The notes below the pieces were generated by a model. It saw only the letters and a program-made list of their open reading frames with translations, searched no databases and was not told where the DNA came from. Source: Bacillota bacterium (GTDB lineage: Bacteria > Bacillota > Clostridia > Lachnospirales > Lachnospiraceae). From it: 19,662 nt of DNA. The stretch lies in the NCBI GenBank assembly GCA_023428655.1, contig JAEYXC010000106.1:1-19662 (forward strand), given 5' to 3'. Shown piece after piece: positions 8,978 to 16,436 of the stretch (its first letter is position 1; each line of letters opens with the position of its first letter). Made by a program: the position numbers and the translations under genes.

Positions 8978-9734
8978 ATTATTGAAGCAGTGCATGATAT
9001 TTGTGCAGGGATTTGTATCGATCAATCTGATCTGGTTCATTGCATTTCTTCTCACAGATACCGCCGTAATACCGAGCCCACTCCGGGTATATCAAAGCTT
9101 TCATACCGTTTTGCAAGATCATATGATGATACATGTATTATACAGCTTAAGAAGAATTGGAGCTGGAGTGGCCATAGCCTTAATCATCGGTGTCCCCATC
9201 GGAATATTGCTTGCCTATTCTAAAAAAGCAAACATTATACTATACCCTTTCATTTATTTTAGCTACCCCATCCCAAAAACTGCTCTGCTGCCCATAGCAA
9301 TGCTGCTGCTTGGTATGAGGGATGGCTCAAAGGTTGTAATTATGGTATTGGTCCTTGTATTTCAGATTATCATATCAGTTCGTGACAGCATTCAGACCAT
9401 TGACAAATCCATGTATCAGATTCTCAAGAGCTCAGGAGCTCATAAGCTTGCTATCATCCGCTATGTTACCCTTCCAGCGATACTGCCCCAATTACTTACC
9501 AGTCTTCGTGTATCAATAGGAGCTGCGGTTTCTATCCTGTTCTTTGTGGAGGGTTATGGTACAACCTATGGAATGGGCTACTATATTCTGGATGCATGGT
9601 CACGGATTAATTATATCGAGATGTACATCGGCATTATAACCATTGCTATCATTGGTTTTTTATTATTTGTATCAATTGATTATCTCGCATATCGCATCTG
9701 TAAATGGAATTATATAGGGGATAGCAGCATCTAG
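8970..9734 (+). CDS. ABC importer permease, SsuC/TauC-like
   Basis: This is the membrane channel of the importer, 254 residues with about six hydrophobic segments. The cytoplasmic EAA loop that docks on the ATPase is visible as SSGAHKLAIIRYVTLPAILP, following VRDSIQTIDKSMYQ. The best start is TTG at 8970, overlapping the ATPase stop, with GAGAGG about ten bases upstream. An ATG at 8994 would give a protein eight residues shorter and cannot be excluded. The family match agrees with the neighbouring ATPase and receptor. Substrate specificity lies in the receptor and is unknown. Confidence 0.92.
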   Translation: MTKLLKQCMIFVQGFVSINLIWFIAFLLTDTAVIPSPLRVYQSFHTVLQDHMMIHVLYSLRRIGAGVAIALIIGVPIGILLAYSKKANIILYPFIYFSYPIPKTALLPIAMLLLGMRDGSKVVIMVLVLVFQIIISVRDSIQTIDKSMYQILKSSGAHKLAIIRYVTLPAILPQLLTSLRVSIGAAVSILFFVEGYGTTYGMGYYILDAWSRINYIEMYIGIITIAIIGFLLFVSIDYLAYRICKWNYIGDSSI

Positions 9735-9780
9735 AAATTAGAAACTGTTACTAGAAATTCGCAGGGCTGAACTGTTACTA
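9731..9780. repeat. Short direct repeats in the gap before ubiX
   Basis: CTAGAAATT occurs at 9731-9739 and 9751-9759, and AACTGTTACTA at 9743-9753 and 9770-9780. The interleaved copies fill the 74-base gap between the permease and ubiX genes. The shared core TGTTACTA also occurs at 11165-11172 in front of the TetR gene, so these could be regulator binding sites rather than neutral duplications. Confidence 0.6.
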
Positions 9781-9808
9781 AAATTATCTCCAAGAAAGAG
9801 GATTATAT

Positions 9809-10402
9809 ATGGAGCAAATTCAAACTATGAATAACAAAAAAAGGCTAGTCGTCGGAATGAGCGGTGCTAGCGGTGCAGCTCTTACCATAAAGCTGCTTCA
9901 ACTAATGAAAAACTGTCCTGATTGGGAAACCCATCTGGTAATATCCTCAGGAGCAAAGATGACCATAGCACAGGAGACGAATTATACCTTAGCTGAGGTC
10001 GAAGCCATGGCCGATGCCATCTATGATATCAATAATTACGGAGCAAAGATTGCCAGTGGCACCTATCAGACCGAGGGTATGGTGGTTATCCCGTGCAGCA
10101 TGAAAACTGTTGCAGGAATTGCCTGCGGTTATTCCGATAATCTACTTCTGCGGGCTGCGGATGTTACCCTAAAGGAACGCAGAAAATTAGTGCTTGTACC
10201 AAGAGAGAGTCCCTTAAGTAGCATTCATTTAAGAAATATGCTGTCTCTCACAGAAGCCGGAGCATATATTATGCCTCCTGTCATTCCTTATTACACCCAG
10301 CCTAATAGCCTGGAGGATGTTAACCTACAAATCATCGGTAAGATATTGGATAAGTTTCAAATTCCTATTAATGGTTTGAGACGCTGGGGAGAAAATCAGT
10401 AG
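9809..10402 (+). CDS. ubiX: UbiX-family flavin prenyltransferase
   Basis: UbiX joins a dimethylallyl group to reduced FMN, producing the prenylated FMN that UbiD decarboxylases need. The 197 residues match the family length. The glycine-rich phosphate-binding start GMSGASGAALTIKLLQLM (about residues 16-33) is followed by SSGAKMTIAQET. The central MVVIPCSMKTVAGIACGYSD, the LTLKERR-like block VTLKERRKLVLVPRESPLS and the C-terminal MPPVIPYYTQP are all classic. The ATG follows AAAGAGGA. It is the last gene of the operon that begins with ubiD, so cofactor maker and cofactor user are co-located. Its stop codon abuts the remnant of a different gene on the other strand, which marks a rearrangement point. 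Confidence 0.94.
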   Translation: MEQIQTMNNKKRLVVGMSGASGAALTIKLLQLMKNCPDWETHLVISSGAKMTIAQETNYTLAEVEAMADAIYDINNYGAKIASGTYQTEGMVVIPCSMKTVAGIACGYSDNLLLRAADVTLKERRKLVLVPRESPLSSIHLRNMLSLTEAGAYIMPPVIPYYTQPNSLEDVNLQIIGKILDKFQIPINGLRRWGENQ

Positions 10403-10488
10403 GCATTCCAATCACAGGGACCCAGGGGATGAATGACCGTTCCACCTTCACTCAGTATGTCAAAGGCATGTCGGACTATTTCCTCCGG
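10396..10488 (-). pseudogene. Remnant of a VOC/PhnB-like (glyoxalase-fold) gene
   Basis: Read on the minus strand from directly after the TetR stop codon, this stretch encodes about 30 residues, including EEIVRHAFDILSEGGTVIHP and then LGPCDWNAY, before a TGA. The pattern 'A..LSEGG.V..PLG...W' is the late part of PhnB-like VOC domains, which normally continue to a D.FG..W ending. Both the N-terminal bulk and that ending are missing, and the fragment has no start codon. It overlaps the last bases of ubiX on the opposite strand. I read it as a relic left when flanking segments were joined. The match is by eye over few residues, so it is likely but not certain. Confidence 0.55.
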
Positions 10489-11112
10489 TTAACTAACGCA
10501 TATTCCTTGCAATAGAAGCTTAAAATGTTCCACCGCTTGTTCCTTTAAATTAAAATCGGGATATCGGATACACCACTCGTAGCTTAGTCCTCGTAAAGCC
10601 ATTACAAAATGCCTTGATAACTCCTCCGGTGTTATAGAAGTCTTAAATTCTCCCGTCTTTATTCCCTTTTCCAATAGGGTATAAAATAAACGGTAAAGCT
10701 CCCGATTATAGCCCTTGACGGCCTCCATATCCACGGTCTTCATTAACAATAGCTGATATACCTTTTTCATATTCTCAAAGCCGATTGTGTCTTCTAGCAC
10801 ATCGGCTATTTTTTCCGTTAGTGCAAGAAGCATATCGTAAGCTGACATATCAACCGGCAGTGCCTCCATAAATGCTTTATAATCCGTATCAGTACTGAAA
10901 GCAGAATCTGCAATTATTACAGCAATCAATGCATCCTTGGATTCATAGTGCACATAAAAGGCACCCTTGGTGATTCCTGCCTCATCCGTAATATCCTCCA
11001 AGCTCACCTCTGCAAAATCTCGCTCCATAAACAACCTCTTTGCTATTTCATACAGCCTTTGCTTAGTTTCAGCCCCCTGCGCCTTCTTCTTATTAATTTT
11101 TTTCTCTCTCAT
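10489..11112 (-). CDS. TetR-family transcriptional regulator
   Basis: This 207-residue protein has the TetR layout: a basic N-terminal tail (REKKINKKKAQGAETKQRLY), then the DNA-binding domain with IAKRLFMERDFAEVSLEDIT and the recognition part DEAGITKGAFYVHYESKDAL, then an all-helical ligand domain to the end. The start ATG (reverse of 11110-11112) is preceded by GAGGAG. It is transcribed away from the STAS gene and towards ubiX. Repressors of this family usually control neighbouring transport or metabolic genes and their own promoter. Candidate operators lie in its promoter region, and a related octamer precedes ubiX. Whether it regulates the quinone operon, the lost VOC gene or the peptide operon cannot be decided from the sequence. 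Confidence 0.92.
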   Translation of the reverse strand: MREKKINKKKAQGAETKQRLYEIAKRLFMERDFAEVSLEDITDEAGITKGAFYVHYESKDALIAVIIADSAFSTDTDYKAFMEALPVDMSAYDMLLALTEKIADVLEDTIGFENMKKVYQLLLMKTVDMEAVKGYNRELYRLFYTLLEKGIKTGEFKTSITPEELSRHFVMALRGLSYEWCIRYPDFNLKEQAVEHFKLLLQGICVS

Positions 11113-11148
11113 GTTTGTTCTCCTCTATTGACTTTGTCGAATAAGGTA

Positions 11149-11188
11149 TAGTAAACTATTTTTATGTTACTAACCTCGTTTACTAAAC
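11149..11188. promoter_or_regulatory. Candidate TetR operator sites upstream of the TetR gene
   Basis: TAGTAAAC at 11149-11156 is repeated inverted as GTTTACTA at 11178-11185. The right copy lies inside an odd palindrome GTTTACTAAAC (11178-11188), and a related TGTTACTAAC lies between them at 11165-11174. Three related half-sites in 40 bases, located 37-76 bases in front of the TetR start codon, fit self-regulation. The rest of the 200-base gap up to 11312 holds an AT-rich stretch with a possible weak promoter for the STAS gene (TATAAA-like sequence near 11264), but I cannot pick a convincing -35 box. Confidence 0.45.
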
Positions 11189-11312
11189 TCATTCACTTCA
11201 AATACAATGCCTTATTTTCTTGCTGATCACCAAATATTACATAGCTTTACAATACATCAATCAATATAAATTTTCAATGAATTTATTCTTCATCCCAAAG
11301 GAGGAACTCATC

Positions 11313-11612
11313 ATGGTAATCAACAAATCACAGGACAATGGGAAGGTCACTCTCTCCCTCTCGGGCAGACTGGATACCACCACTGCACCGCAGCTTCAGG
11401 ACGCATTACTTCCTGCCTTCGATGAGGCGAGTGAAATCCACCTAGACTTCACAGATCTCGCCTATGTGTCCTCAGCGGGACTACGTGTTCTTTTGATTGG
11501 ACAGAAAATGGCAATAACAAAGGGTGCAATCATGATAGTCACAAACATCTGCGACGAAATAATGGAGGTGCTTGATATGACAGGCTTTTCCAATGTATTA
11601 ACCCTCGCGTAA
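11313..11612 (+). CDS. STAS-domain protein, anti-sigma-factor-antagonist type
   Basis: This is a single STAS domain of 99 residues, resembling SpoIIAA/RsbV proteins. In partner-switching systems such proteins bind an anti-sigma kinase when unphosphorylated and so free a sigma factor. I chose ATG 11313 because AAAGGAGG lies just before it; a frame open from 11220 would add an unsupported tail. Landmarks are VTLSLSGRLDTTTAPQLQ at the N terminus and YVSSAGLRVLL (51-61), where Ser53/Ser54 occupies the usual phosphorylation site. It heads an operon with a peptide exporter, 23 bases before the next gene. No RsbW-like kinase is in the window, although a membrane protein that could be a phosphatase or sensor begins at the right edge. 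A lipid- or transport-related STAS role is possible but less likely at this size. Confidence 0.88.
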   Translation: MVINKSQDNGKVTLSLSGRLDTTTAPQLQDALLPAFDEASEIHLDFTDLAYVSSAGLRVLLIGQKMAITKGAIMIVTNICDEIMEVLDMTGFSNVLTLA

Positions 11613-11635
11613 AGCAGAAAGGTAGGGTAATTCTT

Positions 11636-11836
11636 ATGAAAGGTGATTTATTTCGAAAAGAGGCCATGGAAAAAATGACAGGCCCGGAGGATTTGAATAC
11701 CTACGTTAAGGTTCTGAAGCCTCGCGTCTGGTTGATCCTTCTTAGCATAGCCATCGCCGTGGTCGGCCTGGTGTTGTTTATCGCATCCACAGGATTTCCC
11801 ATTTGGGAGCTGCTTTTCGGGAATATTTCGGGGTGA
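11636..11836 (+). CDS. Truncated HlyD-like secretion adaptor (N-terminal stub)
   Basis: This 66-residue protein matches by eye the beginning of NHLM/NHLP bacteriocin-system secretion proteins. It has a cytoplasmic head LFRKEAMEKMTGPEDLNTYV, the segment KVLKPRVWL, and one membrane helix (about residues 31-50, VWLILLSIAIAVVGLVLFIA). A full adaptor would continue with a long extracytoplasmic biotinyl-lipoyl-like and coiled-coil part. Here the frame ends 16 residues after the helix at TGA 11834-11836, and the exporter gene starts 5 bases later. The upstream AAAGGTAGGG is only a fair ribosome binding site. It could be a deletion product or a deliberately short exporter subunit. I favour a reduced adaptor because the operon around it is intact. 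Confidence 0.62.
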   Translation: MKGDLFRKEAMEKMTGPEDLNTYVKVLKPRVWLILLSIAIAVVGLVLFIASTGFPIWELLFGNISG

Positions 11837-11841
11837 AGGCT

Positions 11842-13977
11842 ATGTCGAATAAGGTTCCTGTAATTTTACAGCTTGAGATGGTGGAATGCGGAGCAGCCTC
11901 CCTGGCAATGGTCATGGCATACCATAATAAGTGGGTGCCCTTGGAGCGTTTGCGAGTAGACTGCGGAGTATCCCGTGATGGCAGCTCAGCGAAAAACATT
12001 CTTAAGGTGGCTAGAGTCTATGGCTTTGAGGCAAATGGTTACCGGGTAGAGCTTAATGCAATCCCAACCCTACCCATGCCCTGCATCCTCCATTGGAACA
12101 TGAATCATTTTGTAGTGCTGTGCAGGGTTACAAAGAAATATGCCATCATCAATGATCCCGCCCGCGGTGAGGTAAAGGTACCCATTGAGGAGTTTAATAC
12201 CTCCTTTACCGGGATTGCCATCGCAATAACACCGGGCAAAGATTTCATCCCCAGCGGGAAACCCGTCAGTGTATGGCCCTTCGCCAAAGCACGTTTTAAG
12301 GGCTCCGCACCGGTATTTGCATTTATTATCACTGTGACTGCATTGACCTCAATGCTTGGCATTATTATTAATCTTTTCAATCGAGTGTTTATTGATGATC
12401 TTCTCTCTGGCAGACATTCAGAATGGACCTATGGATTTATCTGCTTATTCCTAGCATTCCAATCTCTAAGAATAATACTGACCGTATTCAGCACACGAAC
12501 CAACTTAAAAATAACGGCCAAATTCGCAGTTGTATCCAGTGGAATGTTTATGTGGCACGCTCTACGCCTGCCCGTTCATTTTTACTCCACTCGTAATGCG
12601 GGGGATATTGCCACCAGACAGGGTGAAAACGACCGTATTTCAATAAGCCTGATTGAGCTATTCGCTCCCTTGTTCATCGATGCCATTATGATGGTGTTTT
12701 ACCTTGTTATTGTACTTCGCTACAGCGTATTCCTAACGATCATCGGCATATCCTCCTTACTAATCAATTACGGAGTAAGCAGGTTGATAAATAATAAGAA
12801 TATCGACATTTCCCGTGTCTCTTCTCGGGATGAGGGAAAGCTAAGATCTATGACAGTGGCAGGGGTTGAAATGATCGAGACGATCAAATCGGCCGGTGCA
12901 GAGGATGGCTTCTTTGAGAAATGGTCGGGTCTACACGCAGCTGTCAACGATTCCCTCATAAGGTCCACAAAGCTAAATCAATCCGTCGGGCTGATACCGC
13001 AGGTTGTCAGCCAGATTACCAATATCTTTATTTTACTTACCGGTGCATATTTAATTATCAAGGGGAGCATGACCGTTGGCATATTTTTTGCCTTTCAAGG
13101 CTTTTTAACCTCCTTCCTTACCCCCTTTTCCAAAATAATCGGGGCAAGGCTTCAGATGCAGCAGACAAAGGTGTCCATGGAACGTGTACAGGACGTACTT
13201 AACTATAATACCGATGTGGAATATCGGTCTTTTGATCTGTCTGAGAATTTTTATAAGCTGTCCGGCCAGCTTGAAATAAGGAATCTCACCTTCGGATATA
13301 ACAAGCTGTCTCCCCCCCTTTTGGAGAACTTTAATCTGTCGCTGAAGCCCGGTGAAAGCGTCGCCCTAATTGGGGCTTCCGGCTGTGGAAAATCAACGCT
13401 GGCTAAGCTTATAAGCAACCTATACCAGCCCTGGAGCGGCGAAATCCTGTTTGGCGGTAAGACAGTTGATCAGATACCAAGGGAAATATTCACCGGTTCC
13501 GTATCAGTTGTGGATCAGGATATTGTGCTGTTTCAGGATAGTATCAACAATAACATCAAGACCTGGGACACAAGCATCGAGGATTTTGAGGTGATTCTAG
13601 CAGCAAGGGATGCACAAATCCATAACACAATCCTCGATCGTGACGGTGGTTACGATGCACCTGTTTTAGAGGGCGGAAGGAATCTCTCCGGGGGCGAGCG
13701 TCAACGGTTGGAAATAGCCGGTGCTCTGGCAAGTGACCCTACCATAATCATTCTTGATGAGGCTACCAGTGCCTTAGATGCCAAAACCGAGTATGATGTG
13801 ATCCAAGGAATCAAGAACAGGGGAATATCAATGATTATCATCGCCCATCGTCTATCAACCATACGTAGCTGCAATGAGATTATTGTTCTGGACAGGGGCA
13901 GAGTAGTACAGCGCGGAACCCATGAGGAGCTTTACGCCGTCGAGGGCAAATACAGAGAGTTGGTGAGTATGAATTGA
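11842..13977 (+). CDS. Peptidase-containing ABC exporter (C39 protease, NHLM type 1)
   Basis: This exporter cuts leader peptides after Gly-Gly and pumps the released peptide out. I start at ATG 11842, giving 711 residues; a TTG at 11803 would add 13 residues that do not fit the family. The C39 peptidase domain comes first: Cys16 in QLEMVECGAASLAMV, His89 in MNHFVVL and Asp105 in INDPARG, so the catalytic triad is present. A membrane domain (about 150-430) follows. The ATPase has Walker A GASGCGKST (about 509-517), signature LSGGERQR (about 614) and Walker B IIILDEATSALD. The stop overlaps the start of a second exporter gene. Four precursors with Gly-Gly cleavage sites downstream are the evident cargo. 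Confidence 0.93.
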   Translation: MSNKVPVILQLEMVECGAASLAMVMAYHNKWVPLERLRVDCGVSRDGSSAKNILKVARVYGFEANGYRVELNAIPTLPMPCILHWNMNHFVVLCRVTKKYAIINDPARGEVKVPIEEFNTSFTGIAIAITPGKDFIPSGKPVSVWPFAKARFKGSAPVFAFIITVTALTSMLGIIINLFNRVFIDDLLSGRHSEWTYGFICLFLAFQSLRIILTVFSTRTNLKITAKFAVVSSGMFMWHALRLPVHFYSTRNAGDIATRQGENDRISISLIELFAPLFIDAIMMVFYLVIVLRYSVFLTIIGISSLLINYGVSRLINNKNIDISRVSSRDEGKLRSMTVAGVEMIETIKSAGAEDGFFEKWSGLHAAVNDSLIRSTKLNQSVGLIPQVVSQITNIFILLTGAYLIIKGSMTVGIFFAFQGFLTSFLTPFSKIIGARLQMQQTKVSMERVQDVLNYNTDVEYRSFDLSENFYKLSGQLEIRNLTFGYNKLSPPLLENFNLSLKPGESVALIGASGCGKSTLAKLISNLYQPWSGEILFGGKTVDQIPREIFTGSVSVVDQDIVLFQDSINNNIKTWDTSIEDFEVILAARDAQIHNTILDRDGGYDAPVLEGGRNLSGGERQRLEIAGALASDPTIIILDEATSALDAKTEYDVIQGIKNRGISMIIIAHRLSTIRSCNEIIVLDRGRVVQRGTHEELYAVEGKYRELVSMN

Positions 13978-16175
13978 ACTGGTTTGAGGACCAAATAAAA
14001 AATCGTCTGCAAAAGGACGAGGACGATTTCTCAGGAGCCTTCTGTGAACTGTCCTCCATCGTCATGGGTGAAGCGGCAGCGAAGGCCGGTCTTGTTACAC
14101 CACGGCAGAAAACACAAAATGCGATTCAGGAGATACTTAAATTCTTTGGCCAGGATATCATTCCTGTCCCGGAAAGTATCAACGATACAGTAGAATACAT
14201 AGATTACAGTCTAAGGCCCTCCGGTATTATGAAGCGCCGTGTGGAGCTAAAGGAAGGCTGGTGGAGTGATGCCAGCGGCCCTCTACTCGGTCTCTTAGAA
14301 AATGGAGATGCAGTTGCTCTATTACCTTCAAGAGGCGGGTATTCTTATTATGATTATGAAAACCAAAAAAGGATTCCATTAAACGCACGGACAGCAAAAA
14401 AAATAGCCCGATACGGCTACTGCTTTTACAAACCCTTTCCAAACCACGCCCTTTCCGTGATGGATCTGGTACGATATCTATTTCACACCATCACGAGGAG
14501 TGATGTAATTTTCTATCTGACCATAATGACAATTACTACTCTGATGGGATTAGTTCAGCCGAAGCTGTCTTTATTATTGTACAACTTTATCATACCCCGT
14601 GGTGAGGTAACCTATCTATTCTCCCTTGGTATCCTGATGTTCTCCATGGCTTTGGCGACACAAATCCTGTCACTCAGTCGAGACCTTGTGATGTATCGAT
14701 TGAACATGCGGCTTAGTAACACCGTGGAGCCGGCTGCTATGATGCGATTGCTGAGCTTACCCGCTGATTTCTTTAAGGACTATTCCTCGGGCGAGCTTAG
14801 TCAGAAGTTCTCACTGATTCCATCAATCTGCAGCTCCATCTTCTCCGTCCTTACGGGAACGCTTCTGACCTCCTTGTTCTCACTGGCTTATTTTACTCAA
14901 ATCGCTAACATCACACCAGCCCTGTTGGCTCCGTCCCTTCTTATCATCGGAGCTACGCTGGCAGTGAACATCCTTACCACACTGGCTTCCATGAAGCTCC
15001 AGAGACAGTCGCTGGAGGCTCACGCAAAGCTGTCCGGCATGACCTATTCCATGTTATCCGGTATCCAGAAGGTCAAGCTAACAGGCTCCGAGAAGAGGAT
15101 CTTCGCAAGATGGGCGTCCAAGTACAAGGCGGCGGCAAACTTCGCCTATAACCCACCTTTTATCTTAAAATATTCCGGCATCCTCAGTACTGTCATCTCA
15201 ACCATTGGGATTGCTGTCGTTTATCTCATCTCCATTCTGTCACAGATGGGTATCGGTGAGTATCTGGCTTACAACACAGCCTATGGTATGGTGTCAGCTT
15301 CTATCCTATCCCTTGGCTCACTGACCACCTTCTATTCTGGACTGAAGCCGCAGCTGGACCTTGTTGCTCCAATCATGAAGGCAGTCCCTGAAATCAGTGG
15401 CCACAAAACAGTGGTGACCTCCCTCTCCGGTTCCCTTGAGATACAGAACCTCACCTTTCGGTATGAGGAGGACGGACGCAACATACTGGATGGAATTAAC
15501 ATCAAGATACGTCCGGGTCAGTATGTAGCAATCGTCGGTAAGACCGGCTGCGGTAAGTCCACCCTGGTACGTCTTCTCCTGGGGTTTGAGAAGCCAAACA
15601 AAGGCGCAATCTACTATGACGGAATGGACATAACAAAGCTTGACCTAAGGTCCCTACGACGAAAGATCGGTACCGTCATGCAAAGTGGCAAGCTGTTTAC
15701 CGGTGATATCTTCAGCAATATAGTAATCTCTGCTCCAACCCTGACACAAGAGGATGCATGGGAGGCTGCGAGAATCGCCGATATTGCATCCGATATCGAA
15801 GCAATGCCTATGGGTATGCACACCATCATTACCGAGGGCAGCGGCGGTGTATCGGGAGGCCAGAAGCAGCGGTTAATGATTGCAAGGGCTGTGGCTCCAA
15901 AGCCCAAAATTCTGATTCTCGATGAATCCACCAGTGCATTGGACAACCTTACCCAAAAGAACGTCACCAGTGCCCTTAGTACCTTGAAATGCACCCGTAT
16001 TGTTATCGCACACAGGCTGTCCACGATCAAGGATTGTGACAAAATATATGTACTGGACGGTGGAAAGGTCGTCGAGGAAGGTACCTTCGATGAACTTTAT
16101 GAGGAAAAAGGGTATTTTCATGAGCTCGTCAGCCGGCAATTACTTGGGGAGGTAACAGAAAAAAATAATTTGTAA
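13974..16175 (+). CDS. Second ABC exporter of the peptide system (NHLM type 2, no peptidase)
   Basis: This 733-residue half-transporter pairs with the preceding exporter. It starts at a TTG that overlaps the previous stop (TTGA), giving MNWFEDQIKNRL; this predicts translational coupling. The N-terminal 150 residues do not contain the C39 catalytic residues. They carry the block RRVELKEGWWSDASGPLLG, which I recognise from the second ABC protein of NHLM bacteriocin systems. The membrane domain spans about 165-440. The ATPase domain has Walker A GKTGCGKST (about 522-530), signature VSGGQKQR (about 625) and Walker B ILILDESTSALD. With the peptidase exporter it probably forms a heterodimer. Clusters of this kind usually also have a full HlyD-like adaptor, which is reduced to a stub here. 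Confidence 0.9.
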   Translation: MNWFEDQIKNRLQKDEDDFSGAFCELSSIVMGEAAAKAGLVTPRQKTQNAIQEILKFFGQDIIPVPESINDTVEYIDYSLRPSGIMKRRVELKEGWWSDASGPLLGLLENGDAVALLPSRGGYSYYDYENQKRIPLNARTAKKIARYGYCFYKPFPNHALSVMDLVRYLFHTITRSDVIFYLTIMTITTLMGLVQPKLSLLLYNFIIPRGEVTYLFSLGILMFSMALATQILSLSRDLVMYRLNMRLSNTVEPAAMMRLLSLPADFFKDYSSGELSQKFSLIPSICSSIFSVLTGTLLTSLFSLAYFTQIANITPALLAPSLLIIGATLAVNILTTLASMKLQRQSLEAHAKLSGMTYSMLSGIQKVKLTGSEKRIFARWASKYKAAANFAYNPPFILKYSGILSTVISTIGIAVVYLISILSQMGIGEYLAYNTAYGMVSASILSLGSLTTFYSGLKPQLDLVAPIMKAVPEISGHKTVVTSLSGSLEIQNLTFRYEEDGRNILDGINIKIRPGQYVAIVGKTGCGKSTLVRLLLGFEKPNKGAIYYDGMDITKLDLRSLRRKIGTVMQSGKLFTGDIFSNIVISAPTLTQEDAWEAARIADIASDIEAMPMGMHTIITEGSGGVSGGQKQRLMIARAVAPKPKILILDESTSALDNLTQKNVTSALSTLKCTRIVIAHRLSTIKDCDKIYVLDGGKVVEEGTFDELYEEKGYFHELVSRQLLGEVTEKNNL

Positions 16176-16190
16176 CAAATCATTAACTTG

Positions 16191-16205
16191 GTTGTATAAA
16201 CATAT
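16191..16205 (+). promoter_or_regulatory. Candidate promoter element, copy 1, before the leader-like gene
   Basis: GTTGTATAAACATAT at 16191-16205 agrees at 13 of 15 bases with GTTATATAAACAAAT at 16929-16943. Upstream, TGTAAC (16171-16176) lies 16 bases before TGTA (16193-16196), close to the TGAAAC-N16-CGTA pattern of many Firmicute ECF promoters. An autoregulated promoter for the sigma factor is possible. Confidence 0.4.
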
Positions 16206-16229
16206 GAAGAAATAAATGGAGGAAACCGG

Positions 16230-16436
16230 ATGACAAATTTCGAAAAGAAGCTCAAGCTGTTGTTCGACGCACAAGATTTTTTCCAAGACCCAGGGCTGGA
16301 GGCAATCATCAAAGATGTGGTTGTTCGTGTAGAAAATGTAAAGCCATTAGCTGACGATGAACTGGAGCAGCTGTTCGCTGCCGGAGACCCTCTCCCCACC
16401 GAGAAAGTAAAGGACGGGCCTGGCGATGGAAAATAA
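16230..16436 (+). CDS. 68-residue leader-like small protein preceding the sigma factor gene
   Basis: I do not recognise a named family. The protein is acidic and soluble with no Cys. It starts at ATG 16230 behind GGAGG and overlaps the sigma factor gene by 11 bases, so the two are translated together. Its C-terminal half contains PLADDELEQLFAAGD (residues 39-53), which resembles the conserved end of the peptide leaders in this cluster (LSLDDNDLDMVAGG, LSDDDLAMAAGG) but carries Gly-Asp instead of Gly-Gly. The tail after it is Pro/Lys/Gly-rich. It could be a partner or inhibitor of the sigma factor, a decoy that reports on the exporter peptidase, or an adaptor for leader recognition. All three are inference. 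Confidence 0.8.
   Translation: MTNFEKKLKLLFDAQDFFQDPGLEAIIKDVVVRVENVKPLADDELEQLFAAGDPLPTEKVKDGPGDGK

Noticed and set aside
7023..9734. Importer read as a thiamine-precursor transporter (ThiXYZ)
   Set aside because: No TPP riboswitch-like sequence precedes it and no thi gene is near. It remains a possible alternative but is not the best reading.
10403..10440. GGGACCCAGGGG as a terminator between the convergent ubiX and TetR genes
   Set aside because: It forms no stable stem with a T run, and the stretch is better explained as coding relic on the minus strand.
11220..11312. Upstream extension of the STAS protein
   Set aside because: The extension has no ribosome binding site, while AAAGGAGG sits correctly before ATG 11313, which begins the domain.
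15614..16042. 142-residue open frame on the minus strand
   Set aside because: It is antisense to the conserved ATPase domain of the second exporter and has no ribosome binding site or recognisable domain.
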